Positions 1 to 7,885 of a stretch of DNA of 12,375 nucleotides are shown here, in pieces (position 1 is the stretch's first letter; each line of letters starts with the position of its first letter). The notes under the pieces were generated by a model. The model did not search any database. It was not told the DNA's origin and was given only the letters and a program-made list of their open reading frames with translations. The position numbers and the translations under genes are program-made. This stretch comes from Ga0077527 sp038144955 (GTDB lineage Bacteria > Pseudomonadota > Gammaproteobacteria > Burkholderiales > SG8-41). Location: NCBI GenBank assembly GCA_038144955.1, contig JAYQOT010000061.1, forward strand, positions 1-12,375, read 5' to 3'.

Positions 1-720
<720 letters not shown>

Positions 721-759
721 GCCCGGCGCTGAACGCCGGATACCGCCGGAGGTGATGTC
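721..759 (+). other. fdsB-fdsA spacer with GC hairpin
   Basis: The spacer holds a hairpin at 723-739 (CCGGCG, loop CTGAA, CGCCGG) and the decamer CCGGATACCG at 736-745, which recurs in the fdsA-fhs spacer. No T tract follows, so it is not an intrinsic terminator. It probably lets transcription through to fdsA and may affect processing or stability of the message. Confidence 0.5.
748..756 (+). promoter_or_regulatory. strong ribosome binding site of fdsA
   Basis: GGAGGTGAT pairs with nine consecutive bases of the 16S rRNA 3' end. GGAGG ends 7 nt before the ATG at 760. This favours 760 over the in-frame ATG at 769 as the start. Confidence 0.8.
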
Positions 760-3570
760 ATGACTGCGATGAGCAAAGACGAGCTGGCCGCAATGCCGGT
801 CGAATTCAAACTGAACGGCAAGGATGTGGTGGGTTACGCGTCCGAGACCATCATCCAGACGGCGAAACGCCACGGCGTCGAGATTCCGCACCTCTGCTAC
901 AAGGAGGGTATGCGGCCCGACGGCAACTGCCGTGCCTGCGTGGTCGAGGTAAAGGGCGAGCGGGTGCTGGCGGCCTCCTGTTGTCGCAAGCCGTCTCCGG
1001 GCATGGAAGTCACCACCAACAATGCGCGCGCGCAGGCGTCGCAGAAAATGGTGATGGAACTGCTGCTCTCGGACATGCCGGAGCAGAGGCATACCCTGAA
1101 CTCCGAACTCGACCACTGGGCGGGCAAGCTCAAGGTCGGCAAGCCGCGATTCGAGGGGCGCCATCAACCCCGGCCTGACCTGTCGCACCACGGCATCGCC
1201 GTCAATCTGGATTCGTGCATCCAGTGCACGCGCTGCGTGCGCGCGTGCCGCGAGGAGCAGGTCAATGACGTCATTGGCTATGCTTTCCGCGGCGAACATT
1301 CGCAGATCGTGTTTGACCTCGGTGACCCGATGGGTGAATCGACCTGCGTAGCCTGCGGCGAGTGCGTGCAGGCGTGCCCGACCGGGGCGCTGATGCCGGC
1401 GCGCAAGGTCGGGTTGCAGAAGCCCGACAAACAGGTCCATTCGGTATGTCCGTACTGCGGCGTCGGTTGCCAACTCACCTATAACATCAAGGACAACAAG
1501 ATATTGTCCGTTGATGGACGCGACGGCCCGTCGAATCACGGCCGTCTCTGCGTCAAGGGCCGTTACGGTTTCGACTACGCGCAGCATCCGCAGCGTCTGA
1601 CCAAACCGCTGATCCGCAAGCCGGGCGCACCCAAGCATGCCGATTTCACGATGGACCCCGCAAATCCGCTTGAACATTTCCGCGAGGCCAGCTGGGACGA
1701 GGCGCTGGAACTGGCGGCCGGCAAGCTGCGCGAAATCCGTGATACGCACGGCAAGAAGGCGCTTGCTGGTTTCGGTTCGGCCAAGGGCAGCAACGAAGAG
1801 GCCTATCTGTTCCAGAAACTGGTGCGCACCGGTTTCGGCTCCAACAATGTCGATCACTGCACGCGGCTCTGTCACGCATCCAGCGTGGCCGCGCTGATGG
1901 AAGGTGTTGCCTCCGGCGCGGTGTCGAACCAGGTCAACGACGTCGCGCGGGCCGAGGTGCTTTTCCTGATCGGCGCCAACCCGCTGTCCAACCATCCGGT
2001 CGCGGCGACCTGGATCAAGAATGCGGTCAAGAACGGCGCCAAGCTGATTTACGCCGATCCGCGCCGCAATGAACTGTCGCGCCATGCAACCTATGCGCTG
2101 CAGTTCAAGCCTGACACCGATGTGGCGCTGCTCAACGCGATGATGCATGTCATCGTGCATGAAGGTCTGGTCGACAAGGACTTCATCAAGTCGCGCACCA
2201 TCGGTTACGACGAACTGAAAAAGAACGTCGATGGCTACAGTCCCGAAGCGATGGCGCCGGTGTGTGGTATCCCTGCCGAGACCATCAGGGAAGTTGCGCG
2301 GGTTTACGCGACCTCCAGGGCGTCGATGATTCTCTGGGGCATGGGTATCTCCCAGCATATTCACGGTACCGATAATGCGCGCTGCCTGATCGCGCTGTGT
2401 CTGATGACCGGCCAGATCGGCAAGCCCGGCTCAGGCCTGCATCCGCTGCGCGGCCAGAACAACGTGCAGGGCGCTTCCGACTCCGGGTTGATTCCGATGG
2501 TGTTCCCCGATTACCAGCGCGTCGACAATCCGCAGGCTCTGGCGCGCTTCGAAAAGCTGTGGGGCACCAAGCTTGATTCAAAGCCCGGCCTGACCGTGGT
2601 CGAGATCGTGCACGCCATACTCGACGGCGACATCCGCGGCATGTACGTGATGGGCGAGAATCCGGCGATGTCGGACCCGGATGCACACCATGCGCGCGAA
2701 GCCCTTGCCAAACTCGACTGGCTGGTGGTGCAGGAGATATTCCTCACCGAAACCTGCTACCACGCCGACGTGATCCTGCCTGCAACGGCATGGCCGGAGA
2801 AGGATGGCACGGTGACCAACACCGATCGCATGGTGCAGCTCGGCCGCAAGGCGCTGGATGCTCCGGGAGAGGCCAAGCCGGATTTGTGGATCATCCAGGA
2901 ACTGGCACGCCGCATCGGACTGGACTGGAACTACGACGGCCCGCGCGACGTGTTCAATGAAATGCGCAAGGGCATGAATTCGATTGCGGGCATCACCTGG
3001 GAGCGGCTGGAGGCAGAAAGCTGTGTGACGTATCCCTGTGAAAATGAGGGAGACCCTGGGCAACCTACGGTTTTCATTGATAAATTCCCGACTCCCACGG
3101 GCCGCGCCAAGTTCGTGCCGGCTGACGTGATTCCGGCCAATGAACGGCCCGACAAGGACTACGGCTTCGTGCTGATCACCGGCCGTCAGCTCGAGCACTG
3201 GCATACCGGCGCGATGACGCGCCGCGCAGGTGTGCTCGACGCGATCGAGCCGGAGCCTACGGCCTCGATGCATCCGCTCGACCTCGACAAGCTGGGCGCG
3301 AAGACCGGTGACGTGATTACTGTTGCTTCCCGGCGCGGCATCATCTCGCTGTTTGCGCGTGCTGATGACGGCACGCCGCGCGGCGCAGTATTCATCCCGT
3401 TCTGTTATTACGAGGCGGCAGCCAACCTGTTGACCAATCCCGCACTCGACCCGTTCGGCAAGATTCCCGAGTTCAAATACTGCGCAGTGAAGGTCACCAA
3501 GGGCGGTGAACTCACGCCACGCTCGAGTTACGGCGGCGGACAGGTACTGGCTAAAATCGCGCCGGCTTAA
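760..3570 (+). CDS. fdsA: NAD-dependent formate dehydrogenase, molybdopterin/Fe-S catalytic subunit
   Basis: Oxidises formate to CO2 at a Mo- (or W-) bis-MGD centre and relays electrons through Fe-S clusters to FdsB. At 936 aa it has the usual length. Domains in order: an N-terminal 2Fe-2S ferredoxin domain (Cys46, 57, 60 and 74 or 75); a linker that probably holds the His-Cys cluster of NuoG-like proteins; a two-cluster ferredoxin region (Cys153/156/159/163 and Cys196/199/202/206); a 4Fe-4S cluster at the molybdopterin domain (Cys230/233/237 and Cys264); and the catalytic domain. The active site is in DHCTRLCHASS, with Cys371 as probable metal ligand next to His372. Arg564 in LRGQNNVQG lies 193 residues on, the same distance as in E. 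coli FdhF. It is a cysteine enzyme with no in-frame TGA. The C-terminal MGD-binding domain starts near DYGFVLITGRQLEHW. The fdsC and fdsD accessory genes do not follow; fhs does. Confidence 0.95.
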   Translation: MTAMSKDELAAMPVEFKLNGKDVVGYASETIIQTAKRHGVEIPHLCYKEGMRPDGNCRACVVEVKGERVLAASCCRKPSPGMEVTTNNARAQASQKMVMELLLSDMPEQRHTLNSELDHWAGKLKVGKPRFEGRHQPRPDLSHHGIAVNLDSCIQCTRCVRACREEQVNDVIGYAFRGEHSQIVFDLGDPMGESTCVACGECVQACPTGALMPARKVGLQKPDKQVHSVCPYCGVGCQLTYNIKDNKILSVDGRDGPSNHGRLCVKGRYGFDYAQHPQRLTKPLIRKPGAPKHADFTMDPANPLEHFREASWDEALELAAGKLREIRDTHGKKALAGFGSAKGSNEEAYLFQKLVRTGFGSNNVDHCTRLCHASSVAALMEGVASGAVSNQVNDVARAEVLFLIGANPLSNHPVAATWIKNAVKNGAKLIYADPRRNELSRHATYALQFKPDTDVALLNAMMHVIVHEGLVDKDFIKSRTIGYDELKKNVDGYSPEAMAPVCGIPAETIREVARVYATSRASMILWGMGISQHIHGTDNARCLIALCLMTGQIGKPGSGLHPLRGQNNVQGASDSGLIPMVFPDYQRVDNPQALARFEKLWGTKLDSKPGLTVVEIVHAILDGDIRGMYVMGENPAMSDPDAHHAREALAKLDWLVVQEIFLTETCYHADVILPATAWPEKDGTVTNTDRMVQLGRKALDAPGEAKPDLWIIQELARRIGLDWNYDGPRDVFNEMRKGMNSIAGITWERLEAESCVTYPCENEGDPGQPTVFIDKFPTPTGRAKFVPADVIPANERPDKDYGFVLITGRQLEHWHTGAMTRRAGVLDAIEPEPTASMHPLDLDKLGAKTGDVITVASRRGIISLFARADDGTPRGAVFIPFCYYEAAANLLTNPALDPFGKIPEFKYCAVKVTKGGELTPRSSYGGGQVLAKIAPA

Positions 3571-3610
3571 CCCGGCACCGGATACCGGGTGGCGCGATGC
3601 ATGCGCCACC
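3571..3610 (+). other. fdsA-fhs spacer with two adjoining hairpins
   Basis: Directly after the fdsA stop, CCCGG (3571-3575) can pair with CCGGG (3585-3589). GGTGGCGC (3588-3595) pairs perfectly with GCGCCACC (3603-3610) around a 7-nt loop. The two stems overlap by 2 nt. The decamer CCGGATACCG (3578-3587) also occurs in the fdsB-fdsA spacer. No T run follows, so read-through into fhs is likely, perhaps with altered message stability. Confidence 0.5.
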
Positions 3611-3624
3611 TCAACATTTACTTC

Positions 3625-3634
3625 AGGAGAGGAG
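3625..3634 (+). promoter_or_regulatory. ribosome binding site fixing the fhs start
   Basis: AGGAGAGGAG lies 4 to 9 nt before the ATG at 3639. The longer reading frame opens with an ATG at 3597, inside the intergenic hairpin, and its extra 14 residues (MHAPPQHLLQERSI) resemble nothing in the family. The start is therefore placed at 3639. Confidence 0.8.
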
Positions 3635-3638
3635 CATC

Positions 3639-5315
3639 ATGGCACTGTCGGACATCGAAATTGCCCAAGCGGCGAAAATGGAGCGCGTCGTCAAGATTGC
3701 GCAGAAACTGGGCATACCCGAAGAGCACCTCGTGCCCTATGGCCATTACAAGGCGAAAGTTTCGCTCGAGTATGTCGACAGCCTGAAGGGCAAAAAGGAT
3801 GGCAAGCTGATTCTGGTGACCGCGATCAGCCCGACCCCGGCCGGTGAAGGCAAAACCACCACCACCGTGGGCCTGGGTGATGCACTGAACAAGATCGGCA
3901 AGAAAGCCCTGATCTGCCTGCGCGAACCCTCGCTGGGTCCGGTGTTCGGCGTCAAGGGCGGCGCGGCTGGCGGCGGCTACGCCCAGATCGTGCCGATGGA
4001 AGACATCAACTTGCATTTCACCGGCGACTTCAATGCCATCGCGCTCGCCAACAACTTGCTGGCAGCGGCGATCGACAACCACATTCACCACGGCAACGAG
4101 CTCGGTATCGACGTGCGCCGCATCACCTGGAAACGGGTGATGGACATGAATGACCGCGCGCTGCGCGACATCACGGCGTCGCTGGGAGGGCCGGGCAACG
4201 GTTACCCACGCCAGGACGGCTTCGATATCGTCGTTGCATCGGAAGTGATGGCCATTTTCTGTCTCGCGACATCGATCAAGGACCTGAAAACCCGGCTGGG
4301 CAACATCGTCATCGGCTACACCCGCGACCAGAAACCGGTGCGTGCGAAAGACCTCAAAGTGCACGGTGCGATGACCGTGCTGCTGAAAGACGCGCTGGCG
4401 CCCAACCTGGTGCAGACCCTGGAGAACAATCCGGCGTTCGTGCATGGCGGTCCGTTCGCGAACATCGCCCACGGCTGCAACACCGTGATTGCCACCAAGA
4501 CCGCGCTGAAACTCGCCGATTATGTGGTGACGGAGGCCGGTTTCGGCGCCGACCTCGGCGCCGAGAAGTTCGTCGACATCAAGTGCCGCAAGTCGGGCCT
4601 GAAGCCGGATGCCTGCGTGATCGTGGCGACGATCCGCGCGCTGAAATATCACGGCGGCGTCGACGTCAAGGAAGTGAACAAGGAAAATCTCGCTGCGCTG
4701 GAGAAGGGCATCGCCAACCTCGAGCGTCATGTCAAAAACGTGCGTGAAAACTACGGCCTGAAGTGCGTGGTGTCGATCAACCATTTCACTTTCGACACTG
4801 ATGCCGAGATCGAGCTGCTGAAAAAGAAAATGGCACCGCACGGCGTTCCGGTGCTGACGGCCCGGCACTGGGCAGACGGCGGTGCAGGCGCGGCAGAAGT
4901 AGCCAAGACCGTGGTCGAACTGATCGAGAAGGGCGAGAACAAGTTCAAGTTCGTCTACGACGAGAAACTGCCGTTGTGGGACAAGATGAAAGCCATCGCG
5001 ACCACGATTTATGGTGCGGGCGACATTACTGCCGACGGCAAGGTGCGCGCGCAGATCAAGAAGCTGCAGGAAGACGGCTACGGCAACTATCCTGTTTGCG
5101 TGGCGAAAACCCAGTATTCGTTTTCGTCCGACGCCTCGCTGCGCGGTGCGCCTTCGGGACATACCGTCAACATCCGTGAAGTGCGGCTGTCGGCCGGCGC
5201 TGAATTTGTGGTGATGGTTTGCGGTGACATCATGACCATGCCCGGGTTGCCAAAAGTGCCCTCGGCTGAGAAGATTGACCTGACCGATGACGGCAAAGTG
5301 GTCGGGCTGTTCTGA
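3639..5315 (+). CDS. fhs: formate-tetrahydrofolate ligase (10-formyl-THF synthetase)
   Basis: Makes 10-formyl-tetrahydrofolate from formate, ATP and tetrahydrofolate, so it channels formate into C1 biosynthesis in the cytoplasm. The 558-aa product matches the usual family length. The ATP-binding loop PTPAGEGKTTT is at residues 65-75. Other family blocks are visible: EPSLGPVFGVKGGAAGGGYAQ, FTGDFNAIALANNLL, AFVHGGPFANIAHGCN and TEAGFGADLGAEKF. Its position 68 nt after fdsA puts an oxidising and an assimilating formate enzyme in one probable transcript. Serine-cycle methylotrophs, acetogens and oxalate users all employ this enzyme, so it does not identify the lifestyle alone. No THF-type riboswitch was seen upstream. 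Confidence 0.97.
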   Translation: MALSDIEIAQAAKMERVVKIAQKLGIPEEHLVPYGHYKAKVSLEYVDSLKGKKDGKLILVTAISPTPAGEGKTTTTVGLGDALNKIGKKALICLREPSLGPVFGVKGGAAGGGYAQIVPMEDINLHFTGDFNAIALANNLLAAAIDNHIHHGNELGIDVRRITWKRVMDMNDRALRDITASLGGPGNGYPRQDGFDIVVASEVMAIFCLATSIKDLKTRLGNIVIGYTRDQKPVRAKDLKVHGAMTVLLKDALAPNLVQTLENNPAFVHGGPFANIAHGCNTVIATKTALKLADYVVTEAGFGADLGAEKFVDIKCRKSGLKPDACVIVATIRALKYHGGVDVKEVNKENLAALEKGIANLERHVKNVRENYGLKCVVSINHFTFDTDAEIELLKKKMAPHGVPVLTARHWADGGAGAAEVAKTVVELIEKGENKFKFVYDEKLPLWDKMKAIATTIYGAGDITADGKVRAQIKKLQEDGYGNYPVCVAKTQYSFSSDASLRGAPSGHTVNIREVRLSAGAEFVVMVCGDIMTMPGLPKVPSAEKIDLTDDGKVVGLF

Positions 5316-5328
5316 ACTTGTACGGGCG

Positions 5329-5334
5329 TATAAT
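5329..5334 (+). promoter_or_regulatory. possible -10 hexamer upstream of terC
   Basis: A perfect TATAAT begins 14 nt after the fhs stop. No good -35 lies 16-18 nt upstream, where the sequence is the fhs 3' end (around CTGTTC). If used, transcription would start near 5341, and the 24-bp palindrome at 5344-5367 would form a hairpin at the 5' end of the terC message. Confidence 0.4.
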
Positions 5335-5343
5335 CCACAAGGT

Positions 5344-5367
5344 TATCGGGGGCATATGCCCCCGATA
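5344..5367. repeat. perfect 24-bp palindrome between fhs and terC
   Basis: TATCGGGGGCAT followed by its exact reverse complement ATGCCCCCGATA. As RNA it forms a stem of about 10 bp with a tiny loop. It starts 28 nt after the fhs stop. No T tract follows (the next bases are TGTCTACG), so it is not a classical intrinsic terminator. It could be a 3'-end stabilising hairpin for fhs, a 5' hairpin for terC, or a dimeric-protein operator. Confidence 0.65.
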
Positions 5368-5428
5368 TGTCTACGCAGCATATTCAAGCAACACCTGAAA
5401 TGGTCCCATTCCGGGAACGGGGAATTCT

Positions 5429-6145
5429 ATGAGTTTTGATGATTCAGCTTTTTGGATTGCGTTGATGCAGATCATCGGTGTCAACATTGTGCTGTCGGGT
5501 GACAACGCGGTGGTGATTGCACTGGCGGCCCGCTCATTGCCGCCCAAGCAGCAGAAGGCAGCTGTCCTGTGGGGGAGCGGTGCGGCGGTCGTAATGCGGA
5601 TCATCCTTACGGTCATAGCCGTCGAAATGCTCAAGTGGCCTTTCCTGAAGTTGATCGGTTCAGTGCTGCTGCTGTGGATTGCCGTGAAACTGCTGCTGCC
5701 CGAAGATGGCGGCGAAGAGGGTATGGAAGCCAGCGGTAACATGGCTGCTGCGATCAAGACCATCCTGATTGCAGATCTGGTGATGAGCCTGGACAACGTG
5801 ATTGCAGTGGCAGCAGCTGCCAAAGGCAGTTTGGCGCTGTTGATCATCGGGCTGGGAATTTCAATCCCGCTGGTCATTTTCGGCTCGACGCTCCTGCTCA
5901 AGCTGATGGACCGTTATCCGATCATCATCACGATTGGTGCCGCCCTGCTGGGCTGGGTGGCGGGTGAAATGGCCGTAACGGATCCGCTGGTCAAGGATTG
6001 GGTCGATGCCAACATGCACTGGTTGCACTGGGTTGCCCCGGCTGCAGGCGCGGTATTCGTAGTGGCGTTAGGCAAGCACCTCGCCAAACGTGCCGCGGCG
6101 GCGCACGGGGTGGTGGATTTGGCCAAGGGCGACCAGCAGAGCTGA
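5429..6145 (+). CDS. TerC/YjbE-family integral membrane protein, probable metal-ion transporter
   Basis: A 238-aa polytopic inner-membrane protein. Both hallmark acidic membrane motifs are present: SGDNAVVIAL at residues 23-32 and DLVMSLDNVIAVA at 116-128, each with the conserved Asp-Asn pair expected to line an ion path. Hydrophobic segments lie at about 7-33, 45-66, 71-90, 108-130, 134-158, 163-183 and 198-215. Some TerC-family members are linked to Mn2+ export and metal homeostasis; the substrate of this one cannot be read from sequence. GGGGAA ends 4 nt before the ATG. A yybP-ykoY Mn2+ riboswitch, often found ahead of terC genes, was looked for and not recognised. The uspA gene follows after 37 nt, probably co-transcribed. 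Confidence 0.9.
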   Translation: MSFDDSAFWIALMQIIGVNIVLSGDNAVVIALAARSLPPKQQKAAVLWGSGAAVVMRIILTVIAVEMLKWPFLKLIGSVLLLWIAVKLLLPEDGGEEGMEASGNMAAAIKTILIADLVMSLDNVIAVAAAAKGSLALLIIGLGISIPLVIFGSTLLLKLMDRYPIIITIGAALLGWVAGEMAVTDPLVKDWVDANMHWLHWVAPAAGAVFVVALGKHLAKRAAAAHGVVDLAKGDQQS

Positions 6146-6182
6146 TAAGTTATTGATTTATAAAGATATTTAAGGGGTTTCC

Positions 6183-6614
6183 ATGTTGAAATGGTTGGTA
6201 CCTGTAGATGGTTCGGAAAGTGCTGTTCATGCGGTCAGCCACATGATCGATAAACTTTCCTGGTTCAAGGATGGTGTCGAGATTCATTTGCTGAACGTGC
6301 AGCATCCGATGCCTTATGGCAACCGCGTGAGCTCGGTGTTGGGCAAGGACAAGGTGGCGCAGTATCACCATGACGAGGGCATTGCTGCATTGCAGCCGGC
6401 CCGCGCCAAGCTGGATGCCGCGAAGATCAAGTATGTCTTCCATATCGGAGTGGGCGAACCTGCAGAAATCATCACCTCCTACGCCAAGGAACAGAAATGT
6501 GACCAGATCGTCATGGGCACGCGCGGCATGGGCGCCCTGTCGAACATGGTGCTCGGGTCGGTGGCGACCAAGGTTCTGCATCTCTCTGACTGCCCGGTAC
6601 TGTTCGTAAAGTAG
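6183..6614 (+). CDS. universal stress protein, UspA family, single domain
   Basis: A 143-aa cytoplasmic protein with one Usp fold. VPVDGSESA near the N-terminus holds the conserved Asp9 of the nucleotide pocket. The ATP-binding signature G-2x-G-9x-G-S/T is intact at Gly112, Gly115, Gly125 and Ser126, so it is expected to be an ATP-binding (UspFG/MJ0577-like) member. AAGGGG at 6172-6177 is the ribosome binding site. The 37-nt gap after terC is strikingly AT-rich compared with its surroundings. Its task here is unknown; such proteins often accompany transporters. It ends 159 nt before the tctC start, where a new regulatory region begins. Confidence 0.92.
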   Translation: MLKWLVPVDGSESAVHAVSHMIDKLSWFKDGVEIHLLNVQHPMPYGNRVSSVLGKDKVAQYHHDEGIAALQPARAKLDAAKIKYVFHIGVGEPAEIITSYAKEQKCDQIVMGTRGMGALSNMVLGSVATKVLHLSDCPVLFVK

Positions 6615-6640
6615 GTAATGACAGGGGGATTAACGTTTTC

Positions 6641-6654
6641 TTGATTGCGGTCAA
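6641..6654. promoter_or_regulatory. putative Crp/Fnr-family (FNR-type) box upstream of tctC
   Basis: TTGATTGCGGTCAA matches the FNR consensus TTGAT-N4-ATCAA at nine of ten positions. It sits 26 nt after the uspA stop and 119 nt before the tctC ATG, and has a counterpart upstream of oxc. The distance to the -10-like hexamer at 6678 is 23 nt, which fits an activator site centred near -42. Confidence 0.6.
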
Positions 6655-6677
6655 TTATTTCGGGTGGGAAATAGCGG

Positions 6678-6683
6678 AAGAAT
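6678..6683 (+). promoter_or_regulatory. possible -10 hexamer of the tctCBA promoter
   Basis: AAGAAT matches TATAAT at four of six positions, including the key A2 and T6. It begins exactly 23 nt after the FNR-type box, the same distance as at oxc. No convincing -35 is present, as expected for an activator-dependent promoter. The leader to the tctC ATG would be about 85 nt. Confidence 0.4.
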
Positions 6684-6760
6684 GGGGTGTTACGACGCTC
6701 CAAAAAGGTTAGGCTGCGATACTTACAGCGCAGGAGAACTCAGCAGTCGTTTTTCAACAA

Positions 6761-6769
6761 AAGGAGGAG
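6761..6769 (+). promoter_or_regulatory. ribosome binding site fixing the tctC start
   Basis: AAGGAGGAG contains a perfect AAGGAGG whose end is 6 nt before the ATG at 6774. The frame also has an ATG at 6687, but that would add 29 highly basic residues ahead of a complete signal peptide and would overlap the promoter. The start at 6774 is therefore preferred. Confidence 0.85.
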
Positions 6770-6773
6770 TCTC

Positions 6774-7784
6774 ATGAATATCCGGAGAACAGTATTACGC
6801 GGCATGCTGCCGCTGGTGGCCGCTTTCGGACTGGTTGCTGCAGGTCCCGTGGCGGCATGGGAGCCGACCAAGCCGGTCGAGTTCATCATCCCCGCCGGTA
6901 CCGGTGGCGGTGCCGACCAGATGGCGCGCCTGATCCAGGGCATCGTCGCCAAGCACAACCTGATGAAACAGTCGCTGATTCCCGTGAACAAATCGGGCGG
7001 TGCCGGCGCCGAAGGTTTCCTTGAGGTCAAGGCTGCCAAGGGCGATCCGCACAAGATCATCATCACGCTGTCGAACCTGTTTACCACCCCGATGGCCACA
7101 GGCGTGCCGTTCAACTGGAAAGACCTGACCCCGGTTTCCATGCTCGCACTGGACAACTTCGTGCTGTGGGTCAATGCCGAAGAGCCGCACAAGAGCGCCA
7201 AGGAATATCTGGAGGCGGTGAAAAAAGGCGGTGCCAATACGTTCAAGATGGGCGGCACCGGCTCGAAACAGGAAGACCAGATCATCACCGTGGCGATCGA
7301 GAAGGCAGCCGGCGTCAAATTTACCTACATCCCGTTCAAGGGCGGCGGTGCGGTGGCGACCCAGCTGGTCGGCAAGCACATCAACTCCAGCGTCAACAAC
7401 CCGATCGAGGCTGTTGCCCACTGGCGTGCCGACAAGCTGCGCGCACTGTGCGTGTTTGATGCCGAGCGCATGCCGTACAAGGACAAGGTCACCAAGACCC
7501 AGTCCTGGGGCGACATCCCGACCTGCAAGGAAGCCGGCATCCCGATGGACTACGTGATGCTGCGCGGGATTTTCATGCCCGCGGGCGTTTCGGCTGATGT
7601 GGTCAATTTCTATGTCGAGCTGTTCAACAAGGTGCGAGCCACGCCCGAGTGGAAAGACTTCATGGAAAAGGGTGCATTCAACCAGACCGCTCTCTCCGGC
7701 AAGGCCTATGCTGACTGGGTCGCCAATGCCGAGAAACTGCACTTCGGCCTGATGAAGGAAGCCGGCTTCCTCGCCAAGAAGTAA
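6774..7784 (+). CDS. tctC: TTT-system periplasmic substrate-binding protein (Bug/TctC family)
   Basis: Extracytoplasmic solute receptor that delivers a small carboxylate to the TctAB membrane unit. The 336-aa product starts with a clear signal peptide: basic MNIRR, a hydrophobic core at about residues 11-24, and a VAA/W cleavage site after Ala28. The mature protein shows the Bug-family pattern, including PAGTGGGADQMAR at about 40-52, which forms part of the ligand pocket, then NKSGGAGAEG and later FKGGGAVATQLVG. Bug proteins as a class bind carboxylates and similar small organic acids; individual specificities are not readable from sequence. tctB and tctA follow, so the system is complete. 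The shared regulatory box and closeness to oxc suggest oxalate or a related dicarboxylate as ligand; that is inference. Confidence 0.92.
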   Translation: MNIRRTVLRGMLPLVAAFGLVAAGPVAAWEPTKPVEFIIPAGTGGGADQMARLIQGIVAKHNLMKQSLIPVNKSGGAGAEGFLEVKAAKGDPHKIIITLSNLFTTPMATGVPFNWKDLTPVSMLALDNFVLWVNAEEPHKSAKEYLEAVKKGGANTFKMGGTGSKQEDQIITVAIEKAAGVKFTYIPFKGGGAVATQLVGKHINSSVNNPIEAVAHWRADKLRALCVFDAERMPYKDKVTKTQSWGDIPTCKEAGIPMDYVMLRGIFMPAGVSADVVNFYVELFNKVRATPEWKDFMEKGAFNQTALSGKAYADWVANAEKLHFGLMKEAGFLAKK

Positions 7785-7801
7785 TCGTTTTCCGGTTTGC
7801 C

Positions 7802-7829
7802 CCGGGCGGATCCAGCAGCATCCGCCCGG
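7802..7829 (+). other. strong stem-loop in the tctC-tctB spacer
   Basis: CCGGGCGGAT (7802-7811) and ATCCGCCCGG (7820-7829) form a perfect 10-bp stem with the 8-nt loop CCAGCAGC, 17 nt after the tctC stop. No T run follows. Such hairpins after binding-protein genes are known to protect the upstream message and raise the binding protein over the membrane subunits. That role is inferred here. Confidence 0.6.
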
Positions 7830-7885
7830 CGGCTTGCGCCGGAACTGTGTGATTTTGCAGATTTCCAGGTAACCCGCTTATTCCC

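Noticed and set aside
1855..1880. Selenocysteine at the FDH active site
   Set aside because: The codon for residue 371 is TGT (Cys) and there is no in-frame TGA in fdsA.
3571..3638. THF riboswitch or intrinsic terminator before fhs
   Set aside because: The hairpins have no U tract and the spacer is too short and lacks THF aptamer features.
5316..5428. yybP-ykoY manganese riboswitch ahead of terC
   Set aside because: The conserved loop sequences of that class are not present; only a simple palindrome and a TATAAT were found.
6687..6773. Longer tctC start at 6687
   Set aside because: It would add 29 basic residues before an intact signal peptide and overlap the predicted promoter; an ideal ribosome binding site precedes 6774.
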